Origin: Hsuehochloa calcarea
Lineage: Eukaryota > Streptophyta > Magnoliopsida > Poales > Poaceae
Assembly: GCA_036346395.1 (NCBI GenBank)
Contig: CM070599.1
Span: forward strand, 11,771,232-11,835,231
Direction of reading: 5' to 3'
Length of the DNA stretch: 64,000 nt
The translations under genes were made by a program, and so were the position numbers. Below the pieces are notes generated by a model. The model was not told the origin of the DNA and did no database searches. It was given only the letters and a program-made list of their open reading frames with translations. Positions 43,501 through 50,655 of this stretch are shown here, piece after piece. How positions within the stretch are numbered: position 1 is the stretch's first letter; each line of letters begins with the position of its first letter.

Positions 43501-45325
43501 TGCATCAGAAAAATGTCTTCTACCAAAGAGAAATGGTACCAACCAGTTGCTCCGTATTTGATGTATCTCCATTTTTTTTCCATCCTCGTGTAGTTGAAAG
43601 CATGGAAAACACTATCGGTTAAATTTCGCCAGTAACCGGTGGTTACCAGCGTTATCGGTAGGGTACGAAAAAATTTCATACCGGACAATATTTTTTGGAT
43701 TTATCTAATTTTCATCCAAATTCAAATTTCAATCCAGAATTTTCGTCTAAAATTTTGCAGAAATACCGGTTCTATCGGTGGGGTCCGATCAAATTTCCGA
43801 AACGATATAGTTTTCCTGGTTGTAAGTAACTCCAATTGACAGCTTGGTTTCTATTTTATAGGATCGAATAAGAATTGTACACCATCCGTCGTCGAGTCAG
43901 TCGGTGCTCTAACAAAATCATCCAAAGAAGTGTGCACAGCACTAGATGATACTCGCTTATTCGCAGAGCAGGTCGACAAATTTACGAGATTGCATCTGGA
44001 GGGAAAGGAAAGCTTCTGCAGAGCATCGGTAATGATTGTTTAATTTGTATCGCCCTCAAAGAAAGTAGATCTTCATGCCAATTTCTCTTATGAAATGGCA
44101 GCATTGCATTGCTCTTTGGACATTCGAAACCCCTACTATCACGTAGTACTATGCCACCCATCACCTACCCCTATCTCATGAAATTAGAAACCTGAAAGAA
44201 AAAACAAACACTTTTTCTCAAAAACTGGAAACCATTAGGGTTTGTTTGGATAGGGAGGGATTAGAACCAATCTTCTCGGATCGGAAGGGGTTTTAGTTCA
44301 GATTCCTAGTCAACCCGAAAGAATTGAGTCGGATCACAATGTATCCAAACAAATCTTTAATGAAGAATCTTACAATGTCATACATAGTACTCATTACGTG
44401 ATTCCAGTTTCTTTACGAAAGTTCTTTGACTCATTTCCATTTGGCCCTTCCTTGCCATCTTCTGTTATCAGTTAGGACTTAGGAACATGTTATGACAGAA
44501 GTTTCATCACGTCTTTCCATGTTTGCTTGTCTGTCTAGCATGAGTATCCAACCTTTTCACCTCCTCTGTTAGTTCCATATATCCACCGTTGTAATTTATG
44601 TGCCACATCTGACATCTCTACTCATTTCCTTAAGCAATGTTGCACAAATATGTAACTTTTCCGGTTGTTCCAACAGTTTTTACGGTCAGTTTTTTTCCAC
44701 CTGTTATCATCCATACTGGTGTTGATCAGCTACTGATAATGAAAGGAATCTGCAGGCTGCTGAAGTTTTGGCCTCCGGCGTGGAAGCATCTGGAGCGGCT
44801 TGCGGTCTGTCGGCGGTTGATCAGCCGCTGCCTCATCACCAGCAGCAGGAGGTCACCGTCGACCGGTTTTCGGATGAAACTGTCGAGAAAATCATGAAAG
44901 AGGTCAGAATCGCTCGGTTTTGGGATGCTGCCGTCGAGAAGATGATAGGATTCAAAGAATTTTGGAAGACAGAGAAGAATTTGTTCCATCAGCGTCTCCT
45001 GCTCGTGCTCGCGTCGCAGCTCACCACCATCGAGTTCCAAAGGGCGCTCAAGCCGCTCGGCAGCTTCTTGGGAGCCGATGACGCCTCCAACTGTCATGTG
45101 GATGCCAGCCCAGTTCTCACATACCGTTGGTACGTTTTTTACTACTCCAACGTCATGGTCTTTGCGTCTTCCCTGTTGATGGTGATCACCTTGCTTGTCA
45201 ACAAGAGGTCCCTTTACCTTGTGAGCATGAGAATACTACCAATCCTGTCCGTACTTGGCTTGCTTGTCTCGTTCGTGGTACAGATAACAAGTCGTTACCC
45301 CACAGGTGGCGAGCTTCCTCGTTAA
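16007..45325 (+). CDS. CALMODULIN-BINDING PROTEIN 60-like gene (spliced, 5' end not identified)
   Basis: Exons inferred from GT..AG borders and matching phases: 16007-16058, 16299-16394, 16462-16557, 41109-41233, 41491-41599, 41710-42010, 42165-42643, 43862-44028 and 44756-45325 (stop TAA). A further 77 nt segment at 41284-41360 may be an optional exon. CBP60 proteins (CBP60g and SARD1 are examples) are plant nuclear calmodulin-binding transcription regulators, several acting in salicylic-acid immunity. Here the conserved CBP60 block lies in the 42165 exon. The N-terminal part is Gln/Ser-rich and probably disordered. The last exon ends in two hydrophobic segments, which is unusual. The intron 16558-41108 is about 24.5 kb and full of transposons. 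Upstream exons were not found. The function is inferred from one domain. Confidence 0.75.
16558..18336. other. Proximal part of the giant intron; repeats, no recognised gene
   Basis: Coding-like frames on both strands around 17100-17630 match nothing I recognise, and the two frames overlap each other. At about 17630-17770 is a repeat with GGTAACCACCGGTTACC that is a diverged inverted relative of 43598-43830. At 18000-18280 two loosely similar copies of a segment (GATCGACGTCTAATAAGATGGCATA and a later version) form a degenerate direct repeat. Confidence 0.5.
18359..18611. repeat. Left subterminal hairpin array of CACTA A
   Basis: Several copies of TCACAGACGGTT alternate with their inverse AACCGTCTGTGA, forming back-to-back hairpins. 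In En/Spm elements such arrays bind the TNPA-type protein. Transcripts would fold into long stems and could feed small-RNA production (inference). Confidence 0.9.
19040..21720 (-). pseudogene. CACTA A accessory gene: Ptta-type, DUF8039-like and Ulp1-like protease domains
   Basis: The order on the minus strand is as follows. A Ptta/En/Spm transposase-like region lies at about 21720-21100 (matching parts of GRICGILAR, EDLKDKFTIEAH, AWRTFK in changing frames). A linker follows at 20799-20605. A DUF8039-like block is at about 20473-20320 (HGYARVEVDMVHEHFMAVP, LGDAVHSFIQWPK). Then comes a Ser/Lys-rich segment (about 20320-20040) and a Ulp1/C48-like peptidase in several exons. One splice donor is after YNQG near 19572. 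Its triad is visible: His in RYHWILLVI (about 19496), Asp in VIYLDSL (about 19445) and Cys in DELCAFYICHHM (about 19100). Frameshifts in the Ptta part suggest the whole is no longer translatable, but the protease exons look intact. Confidence 0.75.
22328..22620. repeat. GC-rich tandem repeat within CACTA A
   Basis: The units are about 15-18 bp, reading GGCGCCGAGGTCGGGA, repeated more than ten times with variation. They give open frames of Arg/Gly- or Gly/Ala-rich peptide, which reflect the repeat and are not a gene. Confidence 0.8.
22704..23160. repeat. Right subterminal hairpin array of CACTA A (CGCACGGTTC type)
   Basis: Inverted pairs such as TCACGCACGGTTCTTT and AGAACCGCTCGTGAT are repeated about seven times. 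The motif has diverged from the TCACAGACGG form at the left end, and only the last copies near 23085-23150 return to GTCTGTGAT. Confidence 0.85.
23182..23690 (+). repeat. LTR-like fragment with TATA box and primer-site-like end
   Basis: It contains CTATATAAAGCC at about 23306, a stretch typical of LTR R/U5 regions ending in CTCGCAACTCTAATC, and a following GTATCAAAGT that resembles a primer site. CACTA A lies at its left edge. The rest of the retroelement was not found. 23690-24047 is G-rich and unidentified. Confidence 0.45.
24048..24600 (-). repeat. copia LTR (minus strand), first copy; right edge approximate
   Basis: It begins (plus) TGTTAATGGGATACAGGTAAGCTACACTGG, broken here as TGTTAATGGGATACAG then GTAAGCTACACTGG. 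The remnant at 25444-25490 starts TGAAGGGATACGGG then TAGGCTACACTAG, and the inverted fragment at 55395-55712 covers most of this LTR. There is no primer site to its left, so this would be the 3' LTR of a minus-strand element. Confidence 0.6.
24601..25429 (-). mobile_element. Non-coding leader of a copia element
   Basis: Minus-strand sequence downstream of the primer site. It has no open frame of note and looks like the long conserved leader found in grass copia families (recognition only). A second diverged copy of its first 100 bases is at 40190-40285. Confidence 0.5.
25430..25442 (-). promoter_or_regulatory. Primer binding site, tRNA-iMet (minus strand)
   Basis: The plus strand reads GGCTCTGATACCA, giving TGGTATCAGAGCC on the minus strand. 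It is next to a residual LTR end at 25444. Confidence 0.9.
25444..25490 (-). repeat. Residual LTR end, about 45 bp
   Basis: TGAAGGGATACGGG with about 30 more bases matches the outer end of the LTR at 24048. It is joined directly to the last codons of copia pol, so nearly the whole LTR has been deleted. Confidence 0.65.
25490..28075 (-). pseudogene. copia pol fragment: reverse transcriptase (partly triplicated) and RNase H
   Basis: On the minus strand RNase H lies at 25883-25490 (FVFYLNGEEVRWKSSKQET, CCDNSGTFVQ, EPRSHQKSKH, then DPLTKPLPQPK at the end of pol). Reverse transcriptase lies upstream at 26564-26013 (SFSMKDLGDATYILGIKIY, SRSKSLIGSSQDMYIDKVL-like). The active-site block reads IYVDRILLI where active copies have YVDD, so one catalytic aspartate is arginine. 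From 26451 to 28075 the earlier part of the RT domain (WVFNKKIDMDKNIHIHRA, GFKQVQGVDY, FLNGNLS, YMTQ.EGFVD) is present three times in tandem. Stops and frameshifts are common. Gag, protease and integrase are absent. Confidence 0.88.
26451..28075 (-). repeat. Threefold tandem repeat of a 548 bp copia RT segment
   Basis: TGCGCT blocks at 26451, 27000 and 27548 begin three successive copies about 549 and 548 bp apart. Each holds GATGCTTGCTT, ATAGATTTTTGAAGCTT, TAGATCGACAAAACCTTC-like and CATCGGGTGGAT motifs and ends AGTTCGGGCCCATC. The last copy ends AGTTCTGGTCCATC at about 28075. By eye the copies are about 90 percent identical, so the amplification is old. Confidence 0.88.
28080..28129 (-). 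repeat. copia LTR piece left of CACTA B
   Basis: TTATAAAGGGACCCC..TAGTGGGGGGCC resembles the CCTTATAGAGAGCCCCCATAG section of the LTR at about 24470-24500. It continues beyond CACTA B at 36967-37030 (AGCCCATTAAGTC). Confidence 0.5.
28150..28360. repeat. Left subterminal hairpins of CACTA B
   Basis: Alternating TCACAGACGGTT and AACCGTCTG copies, then diverged copies of the ACGGTTCCAACCACGAACCG type with GGAACCGCTCGTGATA. This end mixes the two motif classes also found in element A. Confidence 0.85.
28800..31443 (-). pseudogene. CACTA B accessory gene: Ptta-type, DUF8039-like and Ulp1-like domains
   Basis: The minus strand from 31443 holds a Ptta/En/Spm-like region (FRTVCGVLARERVPITT, AWRTFKSTLV), a Gln-rich coil near 30480-30420 (FQEQITNLQNQVNQLMQ), and a DUF8039-like block (30150-30020, VDMVHDNFMVIPLEIP, LGDATHTFIQWPKKD). 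A Lys-rich linker follows, then the Ulp1-like peptidase at about 29586-28800. In element A the first catalytic position is His. Here it is Tyr (SRFYWILLILVP), and the Cys exon (LCAFYVCHHM, about 28850) is preceded by an in-frame TAG. So the protease fold is present but inactive by sequence, and other frames are broken too. Otherwise collinear with 19040-21720. Confidence 0.8.
31444..33719. other. Non-coding middle of CACTA B with tandem duplications
   Basis: No coding sequence recognised. A 72 bp unit is repeated twice at 32498-32641 (AAGCACTCACGTTGTGAGCC). Next to it are CCGTTGGATC-type palindromic motifs and a (CG)n run near 32700. Near 33549-33590 a hairpin is formed by GGTAGTTCCG and CGGAACTACC. 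Copies of GGTCGGACCGCC and CAGTCTGACCG at 33617-33650 echo motifs in the retroelement at 45990-48000. Confidence 0.6.
32498..32641. repeat. 72 bp tandem duplication
   Basis: Two consecutive 72 bp units share AAGCACTC.CGTTGTGAGCC, TAGATCAAC.GCCCAGATTCG and ACCGTCCGAA, with about 9 differences. Confidence 0.85.
33720..36234 (-). pseudogene. TNPD-type CACTA transposase, decayed
   Basis: TNPD cuts CACTA element ends and rejoins them at a new site. The start is at 36234 (MDQNWMYIENRVSEEY), with the transposase-associated N-terminal domain (SCPCIDCGNMKMFNNP, a Cys pair). It continues with the Transposase_21 (tnp2) core: NKSFTALLGLLAD-like at about 35850, CPNDCILYRKEYADMHVCPVC (about 35740-35680), NLCMYNLPPWLCMKRKY (35350-35300), HCIDVMHVEKNVCDSLIGLLLN-like (34790-34700). 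Next are SPYIHEHKD (about 34440) and a DUF4216 domain at 34130-33720 (YYGFVEEIWELDYVLFKIPLF, DEPFILAKQIVQVFYVTDP). Frameshifts occur near 36055, 35600 and 35030, and a 120 bp tandem duplication interrupts it. It is a pseudogene of normal domain order. Confidence 0.87.
34439..34678. repeat. 120 bp tandem duplication inside TNPD
   Basis: GGGGACACTTGGGTCATG begins at 34439 and again at 34559, and the two 120 bp copies are almost identical. Its length is a multiple of three, so it adds 40 codons without changing frame. The near-identity suggests a recent event, or an assembly artefact. Confidence 0.93.
36650..36950. repeat. Right subterminal hairpins of CACTA B
   Basis: About nine palindromic pairs of TCACAGACGGTTC and GAACCGTCTGTGA in near-perfect form, next to the TNPD promoter side of the element. 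Confidence 0.9.
36967..38529 (-). repeat. LTR material: copia LTR remnant, then long LTR ending TATTACA
   Basis: 36967-37030 continues the copia LTR interrupted by CACTA B (AGCCCATTAAGTC). From about 37034 a different repeat (GTCCAAGAGGGGAGG) runs into a long LTR on the minus strand whose start is CGGGATATTACA at 38529. A pyrimidine run (CCTCCCCCTTTCTC) follows, equivalent to a purine tract on the minus strand. A GC-rich part at 38200-38400 is typical of such LTRs. No gene. Confidence 0.5.
38530..40189. other. Retroelement remnants
   Basis: 38530-39085 is AT-rich retroelement-like sequence ending AGGATGTTACA near 39080. From about 39110 the sequence belongs to the repeat family of 46500-47550: shared wording includes CATCTTGCGCCATGCTTGAGTC versus CATCTTGCACCTTACTTGAGTC in equivalent positions, and CTACACAACAATAG versus TTGCACAACAATAG. 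No coding sequence. Confidence 0.55.
40190..40285 (-). repeat. Fragment of copia leader
   Basis: TTCATTCAAATGACAAAATA.. ATTATTCAAATA..ATAAACATAAAA..ATCTCCATGATTG matches 25325-25410 next to the copia primer site. Here the primer site itself is missing. Confidence 0.7.
40286..41108. other. Distal end of giant intron
   Basis: A GC-rich stretch (40290-40510) opens frames on several strands without recognisable product. The rest is AT-rich intron-like sequence ending in a pyrimidine-rich acceptor (TCTCTTCCTACTTCACTTGCAG). Confidence 0.5.
41109..42010 (+). CDS. CBP60-like gene, middle exons
   Basis: The exons are 41109-41233 (GGDQAVQVPHWGQQQYTC), 41491-41599 (QQQASFTQGHYESAGDVHHL) and 41710-42010 (GGSSRCGQ to EPNDSEDE). 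Borders are GT..AG and phases agree: 0 into 41491, 1 into 41710, 2 at 42010. The last one contains a moderately hydrophobic ordered stretch (DILDKLMPLYTRHSRVYSG, YDWLLATDYFLKMMRVLGI) just before the CBP60 block, ending in an acidic tail. I do not know this module. The 77 nt segment 41284-41360 also has good splice borders, but its inclusion would shift the frame by one. Confidence 0.7.
42165..42643 (+). CDS. CBP60-like gene, exon with CBP60 DNA-binding-type domain
   Basis: This single exon carries the conserved CBP60 block. It starts after PLFRRKRHAQY with LRFVNKV (about 42205), then AEDGDLLKVAL, ITSGPLSSASVEIVLLHGDF, DYWSSEDFSK, LGGDRVLIMTDGEASLGN, and FFARTGKFKMGVKMK. These align in order with the CBP60 family signature: RFVNK..., EAEDG..., TSGPLSSAKVEIVVLDGDF, L.GD..I.L.DG...IGD, SRKFRLGARV. 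In typical CBP60 proteins a VKDHRGELYKKHYPP motif follows. Here the exon ends PFLVRSREGE and that motif is missing, so the protein is a divergent member. Splice phases are 2 in and 1 out. Confidence 0.85.
42845..43275 (+). pseudogene. cemA: Chloroplast cemA fragment in the nuclear genome (NUPT)
   Basis: The frame from 42868 reads PSFLYLVFIVLLPWGVSF, NKCLELWIKNWWNTRQSET, LLTDIQEKKVLERFIELEE and LFLLDEMIKEKPKTHVQKP. These match the N-terminal half of grass chloroplast CemA, an inner envelope protein linked to proton extrusion and carbon uptake. The plastid start just upstream (AAAGAAAGCATTGCC) is recognisable. Near 43215 the frame shifts and the match fades by about 43275, so the second half, including the later membrane spans, is absent. 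It lies inside the intron between the 42165 and 43862 exons of the CBP60-like gene. With no plastid promoter and a broken frame, it is a relic of plastid-to-nucleus DNA transfer. Confidence 0.9.
43598..43830. repeat. Dispersed repeat with GTAACCGGTGGTTACC
   Basis: A palindromic core with CCGGT-containing arms (TACCGGTTCTATCGGTGGGG). A diverged, inverted relative lies at 17630-17770. It is possibly a hAT-type MITE; no target duplication was located. Confidence 0.45.
43862..45325 (+). CDS. CBP60-like gene, last two exons with C-terminal membrane hairpin
   Basis: Exon 43862-44028 (NKNCTPSVVESVGALTKSSK, LFAEQVDKFTRLHLEGK) enters in phase 1 and ends in phase 0. The last exon, 44756-45325, has 189 codons ending in TAA. 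It contains an amphipathic segment (RFSDETVEKIMKEVRIARFW, MIGFKEFWKTEKNLFHQRLL) and then two hydrophobic stretches, VMVFASSLLMVITLLV (45152-45199) and ILPILSVLGLLVSFVVQI (45233-45286), separated by NKRSLYLVSMR. This looks like a membrane hairpin, not expected in nuclear CBP60 proteins. Either the gene is a membrane-anchored derivative, or a separate gene's exon has been joined here by my splicing. Confidence 0.7.
44238..44356. mobile_element. Tourist-like MITE, 119 bp
   Basis: The terminal inverted repeats GGGTTTGTTTGGATA and TATCCAAACAAATCT are flanked by a TTA on each side (44235-44237 and 44357-44359), as in PIF/Harbinger-derived Tourist elements. It lies in the last intron of the CBP60-like gene and has no coding capacity. 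Confidence 0.8.
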
Positions 45326-45796
45326 ATACGTTATGTGGAGAATAAGTTTATCCTTCCGCACCAGCTTATGATAAAAATCTTAGTATTTGCTAGTGCTTCA
45401 TTGGCTGCGAAACTCAAGGAAACTTTCTTCGACTGAAAACTAAATTCTGGCTGGATCCCCCGTGTCTAAACTGGACTTTGATCGATGTTAGCATGGCAAT
45501 TTGGCTACTAGATCTCTCCGGCACTACTCTACTGTGGCACCAGCCATGTACCTGAAAATTGAAATACCTCCGGCCTAGCTGGTCCGTTCAGTCCAGTATC
45601 AGTACTTTCGTGGATAACTTTGGTATTGACATAATAAAATGTAAGACTTTGCCCTTTCATCTCTTTAAATTTTAATTTTTTTTATTACAATATTATGCTA
45701 CGCCATAATTCAAGATGAATCGCCAGACCCTGCATTTGAAATGTTTGTGCCTGTTTAATTACTCAAGGATGCAACAGGTCGTACGCACATAGACTG
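45326..45796. other. 3' region of CBP60-like gene
   Basis: Unique-looking AT-rich sequence. An AATAAAATG at about 45632 could serve as a polyadenylation signal. No other feature seen. Confidence 0.4.
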
Positions 45797-48700
45797 TTGG
45801 ACCATGGAGGCGACTAGAAGAAGGGATTGAATAGGCGTCACATAAGCGACGATTTTTTTTCAAATATTTTGCATTAAGAAGTTCAATGTTTTTTTCACAC
45901 CAATAGCTATGAGGATTATAATCTAAACACTAACAACGAAATCACCGCGAAAAAATGAGCAAAACAAGACAATACCTGCCTAGTTGGTCTGACTACCAAC
46001 TAGTAGGCGGTCTGACATATCCTCTAGGCGGTCTGACCTCTCTCAGAAAAGAACTAAAAATCAACACAATTTTAAAATCATAAATCGATGTAACTATTAA
46101 TCCATCGCTTCAAACTACTTGAAACTTTGCATACACCTTGCCTAAGATATTGTGAACCTAATCCATGAAGAGATCGAAACAAATGTTTCAAAAGCTTTGA
46201 CCTATTTCGATCCGAAGGCACTAAAACCGACCCAAATACAAACATGATGATTGTGAGGAGCTCATAAGAGAAATCAAGCCAAGATGGCTAATGATGATTT
46301 GTTACACATCCTAACATCCTCAATCACAACAAGAATCAAGCTAAAAGCTCTGAAGAGTAAAACCTCTAAAATCATCATTTCTTCCACCAAAACAAGTCAA
46401 ACTAAAGAACTTGCAAAGAAAGTGCCTAGATGGTCTCCAGGAGACATCCCACTTACACATCATTGGCATCAAGCAATATCAAGAGGGGTAAAAGATACAC
46501 CAAAAACCAAGCCAAATCACACAATCAACATTTAAGCATATGAGAGGGAGACTTGGACGAATTTAGATATTTGATTTCTACTTGGAGATTAATATTTATA
46601 GCCACTCCCTTAGGAGGATAAAACCACTAGGGCATCACACACACAAGCATCGCCTTCATCCTTCGCTCCAATAGCTTGAATCAAGCATGCATTGCCCTCC
46701 ATGGAGTATCCTTGGCCTAATCCACTTAGGCCACAATCATGGTTTTCACACCACTACTTTTCCGGTATTAGGAAATTTGCCAAAATATCCCTCTACCGAC
46801 TGTTCCCGAATCCTTCACATCGAAGCATCGTCCATGCTTTAGCATCATCCATGTGGCCCCAATGGATTCCCACCAAGCCTCTAACGCGTTCGGATTCCAC
46901 CGAACCATCCTCGCTCGCAAACAGGTCTAAGTCACTTGTTGTGCCACATGCCTTACCATGCACCATGACCGCACCCAACTTCCTTGACTGTTCTAGACCT
47001 CAGTTCCTCCCTGAGCTTAGTCCTGGTGCACCTTGTCATTGCCTATCATGTTCACCAGTCCGCAAGCCTCAGTGATCTTCTGATGGCATCTTGATCATTC
47101 TGGACCTCAACTCCCCTAGCTTAGTCCCAATGACGTTCGCCTCACTATGACATAGCTCTAGAGTCCTACAACCAACACCAATAAGCAAACCGTCACGTAA
47201 CACCGCACAACACACAAAATTATCAATTGATAGAATTGATGAGTCAAGAATACATACCTTCTTGCTTCGCACCCGAAAGCATCACTTTACCTAAAAAAGG
47301 TCTTTGCTCAAATTTTGTCATCTATGGTTCTTATCCATCTTGCACCTTACTTGAGTCTAACCGTCTCACCTAGTATCTGTGATAGTTCTGGACCTTGGTT
47401 CTCCTAACCAAGTCCCGGTCCTCCTCGTCGTTGACCATAATTGACTCCAAGCTACTTGCACAACAATAGGCCAAGCAACCATTCCTGGGCACAAGTTCTT
47501 CACAACTTGATCTACATTAGTCCATAAATGTATAATGCAAACATATGCACCAATCCCAAGCTCCTAGGACCAACCCTCAAATTTCAGCTCAAGACCACAA
47601 CTCTTTGTGCCCTAAAACACCACAGAATATCTTACGGTAGCCACCATGCCAGTCAGACCGCCAACCATTGGTTGATCCACTGGTAACAAGACACTGGTCT
47701 GACACACCAGTGGTCTGACCGCCATGATGTGGCTGGTCTAACCGCTTCACTTCATTATAAAACACCCTCTTTTAACTTTTCAGTAAAACTCTATCTAGTT
47801 TCAGGTCCAATTTTTATTTTCAATGACACTTAGTGCAAAACAATCCCCAAACAACCTACACAAGTGTTTGGTGTCTGTTTTTCAAAAGCTCTGTGGGCCG
47901 GTCTAATCTCTCCCACTGTGTCAGTCATACCACCTCTTAGTTTTAGCTTAAAACTCAGGGACAGAGCCGGTCAGACCAGTTGCACACTGACAACAACTTT
48001 AAAATTGCAAACTCCAAAAACCACTTTAAAATTGCAAACTCCAAAAACCAAACTCAAATGTCGACAATGCATCCAAACCACAGTCAATTACTCATCACAA
48101 TTCATGGGTTGACCTCCACATGGTCTCAAAATCTCACCCTTGATGAGTATATTGACAAACCCTCAAAAGGCATAAATTTGAGTTTGTTTTTGAAAACAAG
48201 AGCAATAAAATGCAAAACCACACATTGTCCATTTTAAAGAGAAAGAAATGAACATGGCCATGTGGGAAAGAAATGGAGTGGAGCTAATATCTGGAAAAAG
48301 CAAGTTTCCCTCAAAGCTCCAAACAACTCCAAAAACATCAAAAGAAGCACAACCTTGCTCATGGCTCAAAGAAAGGAACAAATGTTGATCATAGCCATTT
48401 TCTTTCCAAGGAAAGGGACTCAAAATCCAAAAAAAAAATAACAAATGAAATGCAATAAAGGTCCCCCTCACCTAAATATCTCATTTTAGCTCCTTTTAGC
48501 AATTTTAGATGTTAAATCTTGAATTTTGCAACTTATGCAAAAAAAATTACAATTTCTCCCCCTATTTGCTACAAACCGCTTGTGTGAGAGAGTAAAAGTC
48601 AAAGTTCTCCCCGTCATATATTTCTTGCCTTTTCTACAAAATTCAACTTATTTATGGCAATTTAGTCATCAAGGGAACACCCCTCAAATTATGCAAGAAA

Positions 48701-49953
48701 TTACATGAAGCAAGAAGCACAAAAGAGAGTGCATGTGTGCAAATGAGTAGTTTTACTTTTTTTAGATTTAAGGGCATGAAGCTTTGAAGATTACCCAATA
48801 TGAAGAAGCAGTATCTACTAATGCACAAGACATAGCAAGTATAAAAGCTAGTATTTCATGAAAAACAAGCCACAGATTAACATCATGACATCTATCCAAG
48901 AGCCATCTAGTCTAGTGACAACGCTGAAACCACTTGTTAATAGTCTTAATTGTTCTCAAATTTAGAGTGCAAAAGTATGAACCAAGCCTCTATTATTATG
49001 TAATTCAAGATAATAAAAGAAGAATTGACTACTAGAAGGATTACAAAGCCTACAATCTGAATCAACTTGCTCAATTCTATCTAGGTTGCAACATAAGCAT
49101 GAAAAAGTTCTAGTGGGGTGTAACAAACCACTGCTGAGCCAAGAGTGCTCTAGGCGCATAACAGACTATTGTCGAGCAATGATATCATAGTGAATAACAT
49201 GTTTACCATAAAAGATCACTATCACAATGTATAAGCCTAATTGCTCTAGGTGTGTAACAAACCACTATCGAGCAATGAACTATAACCAAGATATCAAAGC
49301 ATTTTAGTTAGAGCACTAGAATTGAACAAAAGTAATGAACTATCCAAGATTCACTTCTAACGTCAAGACTGATTCAGGATAAGCTAAGTAATTCTAGTTC
49401 ACAATCAACATACATGTTCAAGATTTCAAAAGACATAAACGCCTAGCTCGACACAAAAAGTGACATTTTCTCTTAGATTTCACTCGTTGAAGTTACATAT
49501 CACTTGATGGATTTAACTTAAGACTTGGCCTTCTAGCTCTAAGTCACATGTCAAGGCATCGACAAGTAGCTAAGCAAATTAATCATGCTAACAAGCATAC
49601 AAGCTATAGCATGACATCAATCATATGCTACCAACATCAACTAAGGGTAATAGGCAAAGCTTCATGAAACTACAAGTTGACGGATCAAATCTATATTATA
49701 GTGCATCATTTTTTTTATTTTCATTTTTCATGGATGCAATATGATACAATTCATGAGATGCAAGAGAAGGAAATACAATAAAAGCCAAAGAAAGACCAAA
49801 GCGAATCAACTCCCCCTCAACACAAGCACAAAAGCAAGAGCAACTAAAACACTTGCAAAACGATACGACTTCCAACGAAAAGCACCACTTGAACTCTCTT
49901 CTCACAAGGATGAGGCTAGAAGCAATTGGAAGAGAAGGAAATGGCAACCAAAG
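45797..49953. mobile_element. Old retroelement with GGTCTGACCG motifs, left part
   Basis: It begins with LTR-like TGTTGGACCATGGAGGCGAC. It is non-coding, with scattered copies of GGTCTGACC, GGTCAGACC and GGCGGTCTGAC at 45998-46040 and 47650-47975. It is broken at 49954 by an LTR, and similar motifs resume at 57150-57480, so the two parts were probably one element. 46500-47550 is related to 39110-40180. No coding frames. Confidence 0.5.
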
Positions 49954-50655
49954 TGTAACATCCTATTTTCGGACGAAAAATAGTAATTTCTATTCTGGTT
50001 TTCAGTTTTCGATCGTATTTTCAATTTGTCAATTATTTTCAAAAATCTTCCGGCTTCCTCCTATGCTCGGGTTTGTGTTTCAAACAACCTTGCAATTTTC
50101 AAATTCAAAATTCTAGTTTGACTTCCCTTTTTCGAATTTGAGCCCCTTCTCAAATTTTCCTCCCCTTCTTTGGGCCCAGCCCAATCATCCTTGGGCCGGC
50201 CCATCTCCCCAGCCCCCTCCTGACCCAAAGGCCTCCTCCTCTCCCCCGGCTCCCTCTTCCGGTCCCCTTTCTTTCCCCTGGCACCCCGGCTGACCCCTCA
50301 CCGCCGCGCCCGGTCGACAGCTCCTCCTCCTCCGCCGCGCCCGGCCGATAGGGCGTCCTTCCCCACCGCGCCCAGCCGACGGCGACCTCGTCGACTGTCC
50401 CCATCGATTCGCTGGTCGTGTCGCGCATTGCCCCATGCCACACGCTCCTGCTCCCACACCGCCCGGTCATGTCGCCATGCCACGCCTTCACCGCTCCCGC
50501 CGACTCTGCTGCCCCCATCGGTAATAAGAAGCCGACCGCTCCTCTGCTTCCTCTCCCCGTCTCCTTCTTCTTCCTCGGAGCTTGCTAAAGCCACCGCTCT
50601 CCTCCCAGACCGCCTCGTCGCCCCGCCGCAGCTCCGGTGGGCCCCTGCCTGATGA
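49954..50655 (+). repeat. 5' part of a long LTR, TGTAACATCC type
   Basis: It starts TGTAACATCCTATTTTCGG and passes into a GC-rich stretch (GGGCCCAGCCC, CCGCCGCGCCCGG), as in the complete solo LTR at 59604. Continuity breaks at about 50655. The long Pro- or Gly-rich frames here come from base composition. Confidence 0.6.

Noticed and set aside
50150..50652. Several Gly/Arg- or Pro-rich open frames
   Set aside because: They lie in the GC-rich part of a long LTR, with open frames in most phases and no family resemblance.
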